Assembly: GCF_020687825.1 (NCBI RefSeq)
Contig: NZ_JAJEWP010000001.1
Coordinates: forward strand, 1,582,998-1,646,997
DNA: 64,000 nucleotides
DNA from: Fluctibacter halophilus
GTDB taxonomy: Bacteria > Pseudomonadota > Gammaproteobacteria > Enterobacterales > Alteromonadaceae
Reading direction: 5' to 3'
Shown in pieces: positions 8,780-19,003 of this stretch. Made by a program: the position numbers and the translations under genes. The notes under the pieces are model-generated. The model was given only the letters and a program-made list of their open reading frames with translations. It did not search any database and had not been told where the DNA came from. The number at the start of each line of letters is the position of its first letter. Position 1 is the stretch's first letter.

Positions 8780-9408
8780 AACGTGCTGGATTACTCGTAT
8801 CATCCTGATACTCGCCTTTCAAGCCGTCACTGCGTGCTCAACAGTATTCGGATATCTTTGCGTTTTTTGATCTTTCAGCAACCAACAGTTGCAACACGTC
8901 CCTGTGGCTGCTTTCCAGCCACATCGTCCACGATGTGTCGTTCAGTGCTCTCAGCGTAATTACCGATTACGCTTCGCTCGCCGCACTTCACCCAGGCATT
9001 TTTGTCGAACGAGCTGTTTCTCATCCTGCACGACGCTAGGATGATTCAATGAAATACAAAAGATACAAAAAACGAGGTATAAAAAAGATGGTGGGGTCAA
9101 ACGCCGGTCGCCGAAGGCGATGTGCAGTGATAGGTAATCACTGTGCAAGGCGTTTACGCCAACACATGGATGTGTTGGCTGGGTGCGGTATCAGGGATGA
9201 GTTAATGCCGCGTTTGTCAAAGACACATCAACAACGTGCTGGATTACTCGTATCATCCTGATACTCGCCCTTCGGGCCATTGCTGCGCAATGTTAAAACG
9301 TGTTCCATACACGTTTTTCGAACGAGCTGTTTCTCATCCTGCACGACGCTAGGATGATTCAATGAAATACAAAAGATACAAAAAACGAGGTATAAAAAAG
9401 ATGGTGGG
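8780..9408. repeat. Two-part repeat set in the trailer of tRNA-Lys, with tRNA 3' fragments
   Basis: Two elements are each present twice. A 37-bp element (8780-8816 and 9233-9269) begins AACGTGCTGGATT, whose last 11 bases equal the tRNA-Lys 3' region, and continues into inverted repeats. A 91-bp element (9005-9095 and 9318-9408) is identical in both copies. Copy two runs from the tRNA-Lys trailer into the CCA end, and copy one ends in a cut tRNA 3' end (TGGTGGG). Between them are short hairpins. There is no coding capacity, and this explains the roughly 800-base gap between nadA and the tRNA genes. Confidence 0.88.
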
Positions 9409-9477
9409 TCGTGCTGGATTCGAACCAGCGACCAATTGATTAAAAGTCAACTGCTCTACCAACTGAGCTAACGACCC
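9402..9477 (-). tRNA. tRNA-Lys (anticodon TTT), copy 1
   Basis: The reverse strand gives GGGTCGTTAGCTCAG at the 5' end, anticodon loop CTTTTAA (anticodon TTT at 9444-9442), T-arm GGTTCGAATCC and encoded CCA. The length is 76 nt. Its sequence is identical to the second copy at 9511-9586, and it decodes AAA/AAG. Confidence 0.97.
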
Positions 9478-9510
9478 ATCTAGATTGGACGTTGCGATTA
9501 GGGGAGAAAA

Positions 9511-9586
9511 TGGTGGGTCGTGCTGGATTCGAACCAGCGACCAATTGATTAAAAGTCAACTGCTCTACCAACTGAGCTAACGACCC
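9511..9586 (-). tRNA. tRNA-Lys (anticodon TTT), copy 2
   Basis: A 76-nt gene identical to the copy at 9402-9477, 33 bases upstream of it on the same strand. The two are probably co-transcribed from the promoter at 9622-9649 and separated by RNase processing. Confidence 0.97.
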
Positions 9587-9621
9587 TTTTTCTCTTTCGT
9601 CCCTTGCGGCAACGGGCGCAT

Positions 9622-9649
9622 ATAATACTTATTTATCGAGGTCGTGCAA
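9622..9649 (-). promoter_or_regulatory. Promoter of the tRNA-Lys pair
   Basis: On the minus strand TTGCAC (9649-9644) is followed after 16 bases by TATTAT (9627-9622), then a GC-rich discriminator (GCGCCCG). This is the expected arrangement for a stable-RNA promoter and lies about 35 bases before the first mature tRNA base. Confidence 0.6.
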
Positions 9650-9743
9650 CCTAAAAATTCCCTTTCTTTACGACTTTGTGACTGTTTGCTGCTTTTGTAG
9701 GCACCAACGCACAGCTTTTAACCGTTTATCACAATTTCGTAAC

Positions 9744-9777
9744 CTGGCCATGACATTGCACGTCTGTTCATGGCCAG
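9744..9777 (-). terminator. Hairpin at the end of the tol-pal operon
   Basis: A perfect 10-bp inverted repeat (CTGGCCATGA/TCATGGCCAG, 14-base loop) lies 8 bases after the cpoB stop. There is no T-run, so the termination is uncertain. It may protect the 3' end of the operon mRNA. Confidence 0.45.
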
Positions 9778-9784
9778 TATTACA

Positions 9785-10585
9785 TCAGTCCGCCAGGCTC
9801 TTGAGACGCGCTTCAGCTAACTTACGCGACGCGGAATCCGGGTACTCAGCAATGACCTGTTCAAACAATTGTTTGGCGCGGGCCAGATTATTACGCTTTT
9901 GTGCCACAACACCGAGTTTAAACATGGCGTCAGGGCGCTTATTCGAATCAGCATAACCGTCAACCAATTGTCCAAACTGCTGTCCGGCGCCTGCCCAGTC
10001 CTGTTGATTAAACAACAGCTGGCCAAGCCAGTAATGGGCGTTGGGGGTGTAACTGCTGCCGGGATACTGCTGCAAGAACTGTTGAAAGGCGGGTACTGCC
10101 TCATTGTATTTCTTGTCACGCAAAATCAGATTCACGGCCGCATCATAGGCTGCTGTTTCATCGGGATGTTCAGCAGCGCCAACACCACTGTCGACCATCT
10201 GCGCATCATTCGCGACTGGCTGTGTCTCAGGAGCAGACGACGTAGCCGGCACATTCACTGCCGCACTGGCAGGTTGCGTCATGATGGCTTCAATACGTTT
10301 ATCGATTTCCAGATACAGCTCGCGCTGACGTTCGAGGATTTGTTCGAGTTGATAGTTGTGAACTTCCAATGTGCCGCGCAATTCATTGACTTCATCCTGC
10401 ATCATATCCAACTGTTGTTGAATACGGTGCTGAGCTTGTTCACGGCTCTCTATGATGCGTTCAATGGTTGCGATACGTTCATCGGCACTGACACCGTTCA
10501 GGTCCGTTACAGGCGCAGGAGCCGCATAAACTGCGGCTCCTGACATCATTAACAGACTGAACGCAAAACTGCGATAAGTCTTCAT
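9785..10585 (-). CDS. cpoB: Cell division coordinator CpoB (YbgF), Tol-Pal associated
   Basis: A 266-residue periplasmic protein with a signal peptide (ends near APAPV), an N-terminal coiled-coil region rich in Gln/Glu (about residues 35-100), a low-complexity linker and C-terminal TPR repeats (about 145-266; YNEAVPAFQQFLQQYP and following). CpoB links PBP1b-driven peptidoglycan synthesis with outer-membrane constriction by Tol-Pal. It is the last gene of the tol operon, 8 bases after pal. The queE/queC genes often found next in related bacteria are absent here. Confidence 0.95.
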   Translation of the reverse strand: MKTYRSFAFSLLMMSGAAVYAAPAPVTDLNGVSADERIATIERIIESREQAQHRIQQQLDMMQDEVNELRGTLEVHNYQLEQILERQRELYLEIDKRIEAIMTQPASAAVNVPATSSAPETQPVANDAQMVDSGVGAAEHPDETAAYDAAVNLILRDKKYNEAVPAFQQFLQQYPGSSYTPNAHYWLGQLLFNQQDWAGAGQQFGQLVDGYADSNKRPDAMFKLGVVAQKRNNLARAKQLFEQVIAEYPDSASRKLAEARLKSLAD

Positions 10586-10593
10586 TCTACGGC

Positions 10594-11160
10594 TTATTGA
10601 TAAACAAGCACGCCACGACGGTTTTTAGCGAATGCAGCTTCTGTGCTTCCCATAACCGCCGGTTTCTCTTCACCGTAAGACACTACGGAAATCTGTGAGG
10701 TGCTTACACCCGCGTTTTGCAGGTAAGTCGCAACGGCTTTGGCACGACGCTCACCCAACGCGATGTTGTATTCTGGCGTTCCACGGCTGTCACAGTGACC
10801 TTCAATCACAACAGACTGGCTGGGGTTCTTGATCAGGAAGTCTGCGTGCGCATCCAATACAGCCGTTGCATCAGAACGGATGTTGGAACGGTCGAACTCA
10901 AAGTAAACCACCTGGTTGTTTTGCAACGCATCCATGGCTTGCTGGCGTTGCTGTTCAGCAACTTCGCGCGCTTTCATCGCTTCTGCCTGAGCCGCTTGTT
11001 CAGCCTGCTCGCGAGCCATGCGGTCTTGCTCAGCTTGAGCAGCGGCAGCACGGTTTGCTTCCTCAGCAGAAATCTGGTCATCGTTAGTTGATGAACACGC
11101 CATCAGAGTGACCACAGGTAGTGCGATAAGCATGCCTTTAAACACTTTAGAAAGTTGCAT
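10594..11160 (-). CDS. pal: Peptidoglycan-associated lipoprotein Pal
   Basis: A 188-residue outer-membrane lipoprotein. The lipobox LMAC places the lipidated Cys at about residue 22. A long Ala/Gln/Glu-rich helical linker follows (about 30-75), then an OmpA-like peptidoglycan-binding domain starting [13 protein letters not shown] with the conserved [14 protein letters not shown] and LGERRAKAV motifs. It is the partner of TolB in envelope constriction. The linker is longer than in E. coli Pal. Confidence 0.97.
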   Translation of the reverse strand: MQLSKVFKGMLIALPVVTLMACSSTNDDQISAEEANRAAAAQAEQDRMAREQAEQAAQAEAMKAREVAEQQRQQAMDALQNNQVVYFEFDRSNIRSDATAVLDAHADFLIKNPSQSVVIEGHCDSRGTPEYNIALGERRAKAVATYLQNAGVSTSQISVVSYGEEKPAVMGSTEAAFAKNRRGVLVYQ

Positions 11161-11210
11161 CCTCTTTCATCCTTATAGTTATCGAAGTTCTATTCGGTTA
11201 TTAACTTAGT

Positions 11211-12569
11211 TTATAGCAAAAACGGCGACCAACTTGGCGATTTTACCTGGCCGTTCGAGGCAGGCAACCGCGCTTTAAAACGTCCGTCCAGAGATACCAG
11301 CGACAATACCTGGGTCCCCTGGTGCAAAGTACTGTAAATGATCATGCTGCCATTGGGGGAAATACTGGGTGATTCATCCAGAAATGTGCGCGTCAGCACC
11401 AACATCCCACCAGACTCCATGTCTTGTTTAGCAATATGATAGTTGCCTCGTGTACGGTTGACCAAGACCATTTCTCGTCCGTCAGGGCTTACCGTAGCTC
11501 CAAGATTCATTTCTCCTTCAAAAGTCAGACGTCTGACTTTTCCACTTGCTAAATTTACGCGATAAATCTGCGCTTTACCACCCCGTTCTGAACTAAAAAT
11601 CAAGCTCTTACCGTCAGGTGTCCATGCAGGCTCAGTATCAATTGCCCGGTTTTTTGTCACCCGACGCAATTGTTTAGACGCAATATCCATCACATAAATT
11701 TCAGGGTTGCCGTCTTTTGACAACACCATCGCCAACTGACGACCGTCCGGTGAGAACACCGGCGCACCGTTAATGCCTGGAAAATCGGTCATGCGCGTAC
11801 GTTGCATGGTATAAATGTTCTGAATGTAGATTTGCGGCCTGCGGTTTTCAAAACTGACATACGCCAGTTGCTTTCCATCGGGTGACCAGGATGGCGACAT
11901 CAATGGCTCTTTGGAACGCAGCAATACCGCTTCATTGGCGCCATCGTAATCCGCCACTACAAGCTGATAGGGAAATTCGTACTTTTCACGGTCACGCACA
12001 ATGACATAGGCAATCTGGGTCAGAAAAGCCCCTCGCTCACCGGTGAGCTTTTCATACACCGTATCACTGATTTGATGGGCCTGATTGCGAAAACCGCGCT
12101 CACTGATCTCGGAGGTCCAGGCATCCAAAATGTGATCACGATTGGTGATCAGGCGGCCATTGCTAAGGATTTGTGTTTCCCCCCCGGTGATCTGCCCACG
12201 GATCACATCAATCAATTCCACTGACACTCGATATCGGCCAGGACCCGCTTCCTCAATACTGCCAACAACAACGGCTTCAACACCGGACGACGCCCAGGCG
12301 CTGTAATCCACTTCGCTGTCAGTACTGGGGTATTGGGGCATCATGGATGCATCCATCGGGTTGAACTTACCGCTGCGGGCCAAATCTGCAGAAACCACAT
12401 TCGCAATACGTTCCGGCAGGATCCCCTGTCCCTTCCATTTAAACGGCACAACGGCAATGGGCCGCGCGCTGTCGATACCTTCGGTAATCACAATTTCCAG
12501 GGTCGCGCGTGCACTAAAGGACGCCCATCCCAGGCTGACTAATAACAAGGTGCGAAATAGTGTTTTCAT
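11211..12569 (-). CDS. tolB: Tol-Pal periplasmic beta-propeller protein TolB
   Basis: A protein of about 452 residues with a signal peptide, the N-terminal D1/D2 domain ([19 protein letters not shown]) and a C-terminal six-bladed propeller made of repeated [11 protein letters not shown]-type motifs. It cycles between TolA and Pal. I chose the ATG at 12569 because GAGG lies just upstream. A GTG at 12578 overlapping the tolA stop (GTGA) is the alternative and adds three residues. Confidence 0.96.
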   Translation of the reverse strand: MKTLFRTLLLVSLGWASFSARATLEIVITEGIDSARPIAVVPFKWKGQGILPERIANVVSADLARSGKFNPMDASMMPQYPSTDSEVDYSAWASSGVEAVVVGSIEEAGPGRYRVSVELIDVIRGQITGGETQILSNGRLITNRDHILDAWTSEISERGFRNQAHQISDTVYEKLTGERGAFLTQIAYVIVRDREKYEFPYQLVVADYDGANEAVLLRSKEPLMSPSWSPDGKQLAYVSFENRRPQIYIQNIYTMQRTRMTDFPGINGAPVFSPDGRQLAMVLSKDGNPEIYVMDIASKQLRRVTKNRAIDTEPAWTPDGKSLIFSSERGGKAQIYRVNLASGKVRRLTFEGEMNLGATVSPDGREMVLVNRTRGNYHIAKQDMESGGMLVLTRTFLDESPSISPNGSMIIYSTLHQGTQVLSLVSLDGRFKARLPASNGQVKSPSWSPFLL

Positions 12570-12574
12570 GAGCC

Positions 12575-13402
12575 TCACAAATCAGGTTTAAACGTTACGT
12601 TTATGTCTTTTAATTCTTGGTAGACGTCGGGTTCCGACGACATGGGTAATTTTCCGGCTTTCAGGATCGCATTCTCGGTTGCACGACAGACATAAGGGTC
12701 GCCGCCCAACACTTTCACCTGTACGACAAACCCTGTGGTGGCGAGCTTGATGTTAACGCGGCAGGACTTGCCTCTCATACTGTCGTCCATCAACAAGCGG
12801 CTACTGATCGCCTGATAAATCAGCGCTCTGTATTTGTCTTTTTCTGACAACACATAACGTTGACGACGTTGGGCCTGCGCGGCACGTTCCTGCGCCATTT
12901 TCTCTTGCATGATGCGCTCTTGCTCTGCACGTTCACGGGCCTCTGCGGCCTTTTTCTGCGCTTCACGCTCACGCTTTTTGCGCTCAGCCTCTTCCCGCTG
13001 GCGTTGCTTTTCGGCTTCCTCACGTCGCTTCTGCTCGGCCTTTTTCCGCTCTGCTTCGCGCCGCTCTGCCTCTATCTTCTCGCGACGTTTTTTCTCTGCC
13101 GCTGCTTTTGCCCGAGCCTGTCGCTGACGCTCCTGTTCAGCCGCACGACGTTTGGCCTGCTCCTGACGCAGCACTTCTTGCCGGGCAGCTTCGATACTAT
13201 CTCGACGTTTCTGCAATTGCTGTTCCACAACAGCCTGATCGACAGCAACGGCCTGGATCGGCTGAACGTCTGGTGCAGTGATTTCAGGCACGTGGGCAGG
13301 AAACTCGATACTGACCAGCAACATCCCGCCCAATGCCAGGTGCAGCGCAACCGACTTCCACACCGGAGACGTCAACATGCCGGTGGACAAATTAGTCTTC
13401 AT
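12575..13402 (-). CDS. tolA: Tol-Pal inner-membrane protein TolA
   Basis: A 275-residue protein with one N-terminal membrane helix (about 15-35), a very long Lys/Glu/Arg/Ala-rich helical domain II (about 60-190) and a C-terminal globular domain with the conserved [14 protein letters not shown]-type segment. It transduces proton-motive force from TolQR to the outer membrane. It overlaps tolR by 11 bases. The charged-repeat DNA yields several spurious ORFs in other frames. Confidence 0.94.
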   Translation of the reverse strand: MKTNLSTGMLTSPVWKSVALHLALGGMLLVSIEFPAHVPEITAPDVQPIQAVAVDQAVVEQQLQKRRDSIEAARQEVLRQEQAKRRAAEQERQRQARAKAAAEKKRREKIEAERREAERKKAEQKRREEAEKQRQREEAERKKREREAQKKAAEARERAEQERIMQEKMAQERAAQAQRRQRYVLSEKDKYRALIYQAISSRLLMDDSMRGKSCRVNIKLATTGFVVQVKVLGGDPYVCRATENAILKAGKLPMSSEPDVYQELKDINVTFKPDL

Positions 13403-13823
13403 CCGTCGCTGGCGTCTCTGTCATGAGGCCAACCGACGGTGCGCCAGCGCGTTGCAGGAATACCATCAGCTGCACCACATACTCATAGGGTACTTTTCCG
13501 TCGCCTTTTACCATCACTGGTGTGTCAGGATCATTCTTCAACTGAGCGGCTACAATCGCCGCCAAATCTACCGGCGACATCGGTTCGTCCTGGGTATCAC
13601 CGACATTCAGGTAATACTGTCCGTCAGCATCCACCGATGCAATGATCGGTGGTTTGCTATCCTCTGACAACGCCTGCGCTTCTGCCTTGGGTAGTTCAAC
13701 CTTTACCCCCTGCGTTACCAGTGGTGCTGTCACCATGAAGATGATCAGCAACACCAACATCACATCAATGTAAGGCACCACATTAATTTCAGAGACCGGA
13801 CGGCGGCGTTTACGGGTATACAT
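13392..13823 (-). CDS. tolR: Tol-Pal proton channel subunit TolR
   Basis: A 143-residue ExbD/TolR-family protein. The single N-terminal membrane helix contains the essential Asp in VPYIDVMLVLLIIFMV (about residue 20), followed by a periplasmic domain. With TolQ it forms the proton-driven motor that energises TolA. It is 12 bases downstream of tolQ, in the expected order. Confidence 0.96.
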   Translation of the reverse strand: MYTRKRRRPVSEINVVPYIDVMLVLLIIFMVTAPLVTQGVKVELPKAEAQALSEDSKPPIIASVDADGQYYLNVGDTQDEPMSPVDLAAIVAAQLKNDPDTPVMVKGDGKVPYEYVVQLMVFLQRAGAPSVGLMTETPATDED

Positions 13824-13835
13824 GGCGATCCACCC

Positions 13836-14531
13836 TTAGCTTTGCATCGTGTCACTGCGCTGCGACAGTGATTGGCGGTGCAGGATACTGGAGAATTCTT
13901 CCATGAAATTGCCGTAATGGTTTTCCAGCTTCTCCACCTGATGGCTGAAGCGGTTGTAAGCAATAACCGCCGGAATCGCTGCAAACAGACCCATCGCGGT
14001 GGCAATCAGCGCTTCGGCGATCCCCGGAGCAACCATTGCCAGTGTGGCTTGCTGCACCTCGCCCAATGCGATAAACGCGTTCATGATCCCCCACACCGTG
14101 CCAAACAAGCCGATGTACGGCGAAATGGAACCGGCGGTGGCCAGAAACGGTAAACGGTTTTCGAGACTGTCCACCTCACGGGATAACGCAATACGCATGG
14201 CTCTGTAAGTACCATCCATCACGGCATCGGCCGGCGTACTGGGGCTCTTACGCAAACGTACAAATTCCTTAAAACCCGCACAGAACAGACTGGCCATACC
14301 ATGCACAGACTGCCGGGCAGACAACTCCTGATAGAGCCGATTCAGATCGACCCCTGACCAGAATTTGTCTTCAAATTTCTTCATTTCACTCTGCGCACCT
14401 TTGAGCACCTTGCTGCGCTGGAAAATAAACGCCCAGGACACAACCGAAGTGGCAAGCAATAACAACATTACCAGCTGCACTAGCAGACTGGCTTGCAGAA
14501 ACAAGTCAATAAATGAGAGTTCAGACGACAC
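13836..14531 (-). CDS. tolQ: Tol-Pal proton channel subunit TolQ
   Basis: A 231-residue MotA/TolQ/ExbB-family protein with three membrane helices (about 15-40, 130-155 and 170-195) and the conserved [13 protein letters not shown] and [21 protein letters not shown] segments that line the proton path. It overlaps ybgC by 11 bases. It acts in cell envelope constriction and outer-membrane stability. Confidence 0.97.
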   Translation of the reverse strand: MSSELSFIDLFLQASLLVQLVMLLLLATSVVSWAFIFQRSKVLKGAQSEMKKFEDKFWSGVDLNRLYQELSARQSVHGMASLFCAGFKEFVRLRKSPSTPADAVMDGTYRAMRIALSREVDSLENRLPFLATAGSISPYIGLFGTVWGIMNAFIALGEVQQATLAMVAPGIAEALIATAMGLFAAIPAVIAYNRFSHQVEKLENHYGNFMEEFSSILHRQSLSQRSDTMQS

Positions 14532-14925
14532 GCGAGATTTCCCCTAAAATAGCAGCCGGAATACCCATCGGCCGCATGGCGGACAGGTTAACGCAAGCCA
14601 CATGTATTTGCGCACTTACCAAACATTGATCGTTGGCATTTATAATTTTTTGATCGAACACGAGGCTTGCTCGCTTCAATTCTACTACCTGGCTTTCAAT
14701 TCTCAACCGTTCATTGAAGCGGGCAGCACGATGGTTATCCATCCTGACCTGTTTGACGACAAAGCCGATGTTTTGTTCCAACAAGGTGTCCTGTTCGATA
14801 CCCAGGTCGCGTAGCCATTCTGTGCGGGCCCGTTCCAGAAACTTGAGGTAATTGGCATAATACACAATACCGCCTGCGTCAGTATCTTCGTAATACACGC
14901 GCACAAAAAACTGATGAGTAGACAC
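14521..14925 (-). CDS. ybgC: Tol-Pal associated acyl-CoA thioesterase YbgC
   Basis: A 134-residue hot-dog-fold protein. The 4HBT active-site motif [19 protein letters not shown] is near the N-terminus with its catalytic Asp. YbgC hydrolyses short acyl-CoA or acyl-ACP thioesters and is the conserved first gene of the tol-pal operon, as here. The upstream 600 bases hold the operon promoter region and a divergently oriented small-RNA candidate. Confidence 0.95.
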   Translation of the reverse strand: MSTHQFFVRVYYEDTDAGGIVYYANYLKFLERARTEWLRDLGIEQDTLLEQNIGFVVKQVRMDNHRAARFNERLRIESQVVELKRASLVFDQKIINANDQCLVSAQIHVACVNLSAMRPMGIPAAILGEISRVV

Positions 14926-15321
14926 AGATTCTCCCGGATACAGTGCGTTCGGATCAGTCGTACAATCCCGATATACGCATAATTATGCTCTTATGTCCTT
15001 TACAACACGCCAGCAACAACAATCGACATGGCTAGCTTAGCATAGAATAATCAAGGTTTTAGCCCATATTCTAACCATCAAAGCGGTGTTTTGACGCAGA
15101 TTTTTGCTGCCTTATCGCAAAATGCCTGTGCATGACTATTCAATAAACTGAATAGCCGATTAAGCAATTAGATCTTTTAACAAATGATAAACAATTGGAA
15201 TATAAACAAACTTGTATATTATTGATTTTATGGCATTTTATTGATTTTCTTTCAGCAACCCCAAACTCATCCGACCTATTATGGATAAGTTTTTCTAATA
15301 CTTAATAGCAAAATTTCTCAA

Positions 15322-15349
15322 TTGTGCTCCGACCAGAAATCACTACAAT
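15322..15349 (+). promoter_or_regulatory. Candidate promoter for a rightward small RNA
   Basis: TTGTGC (15322-15327) is followed after 16 bases by TACAAT (15344-15349), with a likely start near 15356. No rightward coding gene follows, but a strong rightward terminator does. Confidence 0.5.
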
Positions 15350-15355
15350 AGCCAG

Positions 15356-15500
15356 CGTTTTCTGAGCACCGATAGATTTATCGACCAAGGCTGAGAAGCA
15401 GTTGTCAATTCTCCTGTTGACAGTTTTTGTTCCCTGGAATGAATTTTTTCCTTCCTTCAACACTTGTTGCTTTGCCCGCGTTTTACGCGGGCTTTTTTTT
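15356..15500 (+). ncRNA. Candidate trans-acting small RNA (about 145 nt)
   Basis: Between ybgC and ruvB, both leftward, the plus strand carries a promoter-like pair and then a stem TGTCAA/TTGACA (15403-15422) with the CU-rich loop TTCTCCTG. After it come U-rich single-stranded stretches and an intrinsic terminator ending in eight T. A CU-rich loop complementary to Shine-Dalgarno sequences plus a terminator poly-U tail is typical of Hfq-dependent sRNAs. I do not recognise a named family. The first part of the gap (14926-15320) is AT-rich with no gene and presumably holds the tol promoter. Confidence 0.5.
15474..15500 (+). terminator. Intrinsic terminator (rightward)
   Basis: GCCCGCG, a TTTTA loop and CGCGGGC are followed by TTTTTTTT. 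On the minus strand the stem is followed by CAAAGC and not by a T-run, so this terminator serves rightward transcription and not the leftward ruvB gene. Confidence 0.8.
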
Positions 15501-15532
15501 GCCTGCTGTTTCGTGTCAGTTGCTGTGGAGCG

Positions 15533-16543
15533 TTAGTCTTGCGGGGTATAATCAAGCCCAAAATGAATGAAAGCTCGCTGTGTGGCGATACGACCACGGG
15601 GGGTACGCTGTAAAAATCCCTGCTGGATCAGAAACGGTTCAATGACATCTTCAATGGTGTCCTTTTCCTCTCCGATGGCGGCTGCCAGGTTATCCAATCC
15701 GACCGGTCCGCCCATAAACTTGTCGATGATGGCCATCAACAATTTGCGATCCATGTAATCGAAGCCTTCCTTGTCAACATCGAGCATATCCAGCGCCAAT
15801 GCCGCAATGTCATCACCGATTCGGCCATTCGCTCTGACTTCGGCATAATCCCGCACACGGCGCAACAACCGATTGGCGATACGCGGCGTGCCTCGCGCCC
15901 GACGGGCAATTTCTGCAGCACCTTGCTGATCCATGCTCAGATTCAGGTAATCGGCACTGCGCTGAATGATCTGGGTCAGATCCTTCACATTGTAGAATTC
16001 CAGTCGCTGGACGATGCCAAAGCGATCCCGCAATGGCGAGGTCAATGAGCCAGCGCGCGTAGTGGCGCCAACCAGCGTAAACGGCGGTAAATCGAGTTTA
16101 ATAGAGCGCGCTGCGGGGCCTTCGCCAATCATAATATCCAGTTGATAGTCTTCCATGGCGGGGTACAACACCTCTTCTACCACCGGGCTCAAGCGGTGTA
16201 TTTCGTCAATGAACAACACATCGTTGGCCTCCAGATTGGTCAGCAGCGCGGCCAAATCGCCAGCTTTCTCCAATACCGGACCGGAGGTAGTTTTAATGTT
16301 CACGCCCATTTCATTGGCAACGATATTGGCCAGTGTGGTTTTGCCCAATCCCGGCGGCCCAAAAATCAGCAAATGATCGAGTGCATCGTCGCGCTGCTTC
16401 GCAGCTTGGATAAAGATTTCCATTTGCTCACAGACATGATCCTGACCGGTGTAGTCGGCCAGCAATTTGGGCCGGATAGCACGGTCTATTATTTCATCTT
16501 CCTGGCTGGCAGAGGGTTGGATCAGACGATCAGCTTCAATCAT
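15533..16543 (-). CDS. ruvB: Holliday junction branch-migration helicase RuvB
   Basis: A 336-residue AAA+ ATPase. Walker A is [12 protein letters not shown] (about residue 61) and Walker B is [10 protein letters not shown]. The sensor and arginine-finger region [18 protein letters not shown] and the C-terminal winged-helix domain (RTPRGRIAT) are also present. Hexamers drive branch migration with RuvA. It is the last gene of a leftward ruvC-ruvA-ruvB block and lies 72 bases after ruvA. Confidence 0.98.
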   Translation of the reverse strand: MIEADRLIQPSASQEDEIIDRAIRPKLLADYTGQDHVCEQMEIFIQAAKQRDDALDHLLIFGPPGLGKTTLANIVANEMGVNIKTTSGPVLEKAGDLAALLTNLEANDVLFIDEIHRLSPVVEEVLYPAMEDYQLDIMIGEGPAARSIKLDLPPFTLVGATTRAGSLTSPLRDRFGIVQRLEFYNVKDLTQIIQRSADYLNLSMDQQGAAEIARRARGTPRIANRLLRRVRDYAEVRANGRIGDDIAALALDMLDVDKEGFDYMDRKLLMAIIDKFMGGPVGLDNLAAAIGEEKDTIEDVIEPFLIQQGFLQRTPRGRIATQRAFIHFGLDYTPQD

Positions 16544-16615
16544 GGGTGTTATTCAATCCAGTAGTAACCGTGTATTTTTATACAGTAATTTCGAAGCGCT
16601 GTACAGCGTTGCAGG

Positions 16616-17239
16616 TTAGCCTAACGAACGCAATGCTTCACGGATCAAGGTCTCGCTGGTCATGCCTTGCTGGTAGATCCCATTTAGCATCTTGCTGGCC
16701 TGTTGCGGCTTATACCCGAGGGCAACCAACGCACTGAGCGCCTCTTCTTTGCTGTCATTTGCCACCACCGTGGGCGAGCTGTCACCCGTAGGCTCAGCAT
16801 CCACCCAGGTCGGCGCACCGGCACCCGCCTCACTCAATGCTTTCAGGCGGTCACGCATTTCCACCAACAACCGCTCGGCGGTTTTTTTGCCGACGCCAGG
16901 CAGCCTCACCAGTCCGGACACATCTTCGTGACTGACACATTGGATGAACTGCGCTGCCGACATACCAGACAAAATGGTTAATGCCAGTTTGGGTCCTACC
17001 CCGTTAACCTTGATCAGCTCACGAAACAAACTGCGCTCCGCTTTGTCGGCAAAACCAAACAGCAACTGTGCATCCTCGCGCACCACAAAATGGGTGTAGA
17101 CTGTTGCCACCTGGCCGACATCCGGCAACTGATAAAAGCTGGTCATCGGCAGCTGGATTTCGTAGCCAACACCACCCGCATCGATCAGGATCTCAGGCGG
17201 TTGTTTTTCTAATAATGTACCGTGGATCAGTCCTATCAT
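16616..17239 (-). CDS. ruvA: Holliday junction-binding protein RuvA
   Basis: A 207-residue protein that begins [12 protein letters not shown] with an OB fold, followed by two helix-hairpin-helix motifs ([14 protein letters not shown] and [16 protein letters not shown]). An acidic linker and a C-terminal UBA-like domain III that contacts RuvB come last. A tetramer holds the four-way junction. Length and order are standard. Confidence 0.98.
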   Translation of the reverse strand: MIGLIHGTLLEKQPPEILIDAGGVGYEIQLPMTSFYQLPDVGQVATVYTHFVVREDAQLLFGFADKAERSLFRELIKVNGVGPKLALTILSGMSAAQFIQCVSHEDVSGLVRLPGVGKKTAERLLVEMRDRLKALSEAGAGAPTWVDAEPTGDSSPTVVANDSKEEALSALVALGYKPQQASKMLNGIYQQGMTSETLIREALRSLG

Positions 17240-17262
17240 ACTCTGCTACTCCTGCTGCAACG

Positions 17263-17787
17263 TCAGCGTCGTAATCGCCCGCGGACGGTTTTTCTCGCCT
17301 GACCCGCCATGCTGATCAGGCTTTGTCGCGTATGTCCATGACACAACGCAACGGCCAGTGCGTCTGCCGCATCTGCCTGGGGGGTAGCGGGCAATGACAA
17401 TAAATGGGTGATCATGTGTTGTACCTGGGCTTTTTCAGCGCCCCCTTTTCCCACTACGGCTTGTTTGATTTGCCGCGCTGAATATTCCGACACCGGCAGA
17501 TCATATTGGGTCGCAGCGACAATTGCCGCGCCCCGCGCCTGGCCGAGTTTCAGTGCTGAGTCAGGATTTTTGGCCATGAACACCTGTTCAATGGCAAATT
17601 CGGTCGGATTGAACTGTTCAATGATCTCTCTCACGCCGAGGAATATCTGACGCAAACGACCCGCCAGTTCATCACCGCTGACCCGGATACAACCGCTGCC
17701 CAGGTATTCAAAACGACTCCCCTGGCCTCGAATAACGCCATAGCCGGTAATTCGGGAGCCCGGATCAATGCCTAAAATGATGCTCAA
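17263..17787 (-). CDS. ruvC: Crossover junction endonuclease RuvC
   Basis: A 174-residue RNase H-fold resolvase. The first catalytic Asp is in [16 protein letters not shown], with a second acidic ligand in AIEQVF and the C-terminal pair in the [12 protein letters not shown] segment. It cuts Holliday junctions in the RuvABC resolvasome. It follows yebC by 10 bases and is part of the same leftward operon. Confidence 0.97.
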   Translation of the reverse strand: MSIILGIDPGSRITGYGVIRGQGSRFEYLGSGCIRVSGDELAGRLRQIFLGVREIIEQFNPTEFAIEQVFMAKNPDSALKLGQARGAAIVAATQYDLPVSEYSARQIKQAVVGKGGAEKAQVQHMITHLLSLPATPQADAADALAVALCHGHTRQSLISMAGQARKTVRGRLRR

Positions 17788-17797
17788 TCATTCTGTC

Positions 17798-18544
17798 CTA
17801 TTGTTCGAGTTGTGCCAAAACATCGTCGCTGATATCCGCATTCGAGTACACTTCCTGCACATCATCGATGTCCTCCAACACATCCACCAAGGTCAACAAT
17901 GTAGCGGCTTCGTCAGCATTGAGCGAGGCTTTGGTCGATGGCACCATAGTAACCTGAGCATGGACACAGTCAGCGCCAGCGCTGTCCAGTGCGTCCTTAA
18001 CCGCGCCAAAGTCGGCAGGCGTGGTCAGTACCTGAACACCCTCGCTGTCCAACCTCACATCTTCTGCACCGGCTTCAAGCGCCACTTCCATCACATCCTC
18101 TTCACTGACCTCGGGGGCCATCTGGATAACACCACGCTTATCAAACAGGTAACTCACTGAACCATCCGTCCCGAGGTTACCACCGTGCTTGTTAAATGCA
18201 TGACGTACTGCGCTAACGGTACGGTTGCGGTTGTCGGTCATGGTTTCCACCATCACCGCTGTACCGCCGGGCCCATAGCCTTCGTAGACCACGGTTTCCA
18301 TATTGTCGCCATCGAGATTACCCGCCCCACGGGCAATGGCATTATCAATGGTATCGCGTTTCATGTTATTGGACAGGGCTTTGTCGACCGCTGCGCGCAA
18401 GCGGGGATTGGTGGACACATCCTCGCCGCCTTCACGGGCAGCCACGACCAACTCCCGGATCAGCTTAGTAAACACCTTGCCACGCTTGGCATCCTGAGCG
18501 GCTTTGCGGTGTTTGATATTGGCCCATTTACTGTGACCAGCCAT
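17798..18544 (-). CDS. yebC: YebC/PmpR-family protein
   Basis: A 248-residue member of the YebC/TACO1 family, with the diagnostic start [22 protein letters not shown]. Related proteins act either as DNA-binding regulators or as translation factors that help ribosomes through proline-rich stretches. The yebC-ruvC linkage is highly conserved in this class. The length is typical. Confidence 0.96.
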   Translation of the reverse strand: MAGHSKWANIKHRKAAQDAKRGKVFTKLIRELVVAAREGGEDVSTNPRLRAAVDKALSNNMKRDTIDNAIARGAGNLDGDNMETVVYEGYGPGGTAVMVETMTDNRNRTVSAVRHAFNKHGGNLGTDGSVSYLFDKRGVIQMAPEVSEEDVMEVALEAGAEDVRLDSEGVQVLTTPADFGAVKDALDSAGADCVHAQVTMVPSTKASLNADEAATLLTLVDVLEDIDDVQEVYSNADISDDVLAQLEQ

Positions 18545-18556
18545 TTACACCTCCAG

Positions 18557-19003
18557 TTAAGGTTGCGGGATAGACGGCACCCAGTGCTCAATCGCCCTGG
18601 CATTGGTATCTGACCAGCAGCGTTGCCGGGCTTCATCTTTGCCCAGCCACACATAGTCTGAATGCTCGGTCAGCACCGGCTCAAAAGGTCGAGGTACGCA
18701 CAGAGTAAACAAATATTCAGTGTTGGTCACCGTACCGGGTGGGTATCGGTGCAACCATTGAGAGCGAATGGTGTACTGGCTGACGCTGCGACAGTCATGC
18801 AAGGCAAGCCCGCTGGCCTGGCAGTCCAGACCGGTTTCTTCCAACACTTCCCGTAGCGCGGTTTGGTGGGGATGTTCGTCGGCCTCCAGCGTACCGGTAA
18901 CGGATTGCCAAAAAGCGGGATCATCCAAACGCTGCAGCAGTAACACCTGCCCGGCGGTGGTGTGGATCACCACCAGCACGGACTCAGGTCGTTTAAAACT
19001 CAC
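18557..19003 (-). CDS. nudB: Dihydroneopterin triphosphate diphosphatase NudB
   Basis: A 148-residue Nudix hydrolase. The Nudix box runs from [17 protein letters not shown] to LEETGL (GX5EX7REUXEEXGU pattern). It removes pyrophosphate from dihydroneopterin triphosphate in folate synthesis. I place the start at the GTG at 19003, which overlaps the aspS stop as GTGA. The longer open frame to 19096 would run inside aspS and lacks conserved sequence. Confidence 0.92.
   Translation of the reverse strand: MSFKRPESVLVVIHTTAGQVLLLQRLDDPAFWQSVTGTLEADEHPHQTALREVLEETGLDCQASGLALHDCRSVSQYTIRSQWLHRYPPGTVTNTEYLFTLCVPRPFEPVLTEHSDYVWLGKDEARQRCWSDTNARAIEHWVPSIPQP

Noticed and set aside
8780-9408. Possible CRISPR array downstream of tRNA-Lys
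   Set aside because: Only two copies of each element, unequal spacing and no Cas genes. The match to the tRNA 3' end explains the structure better.
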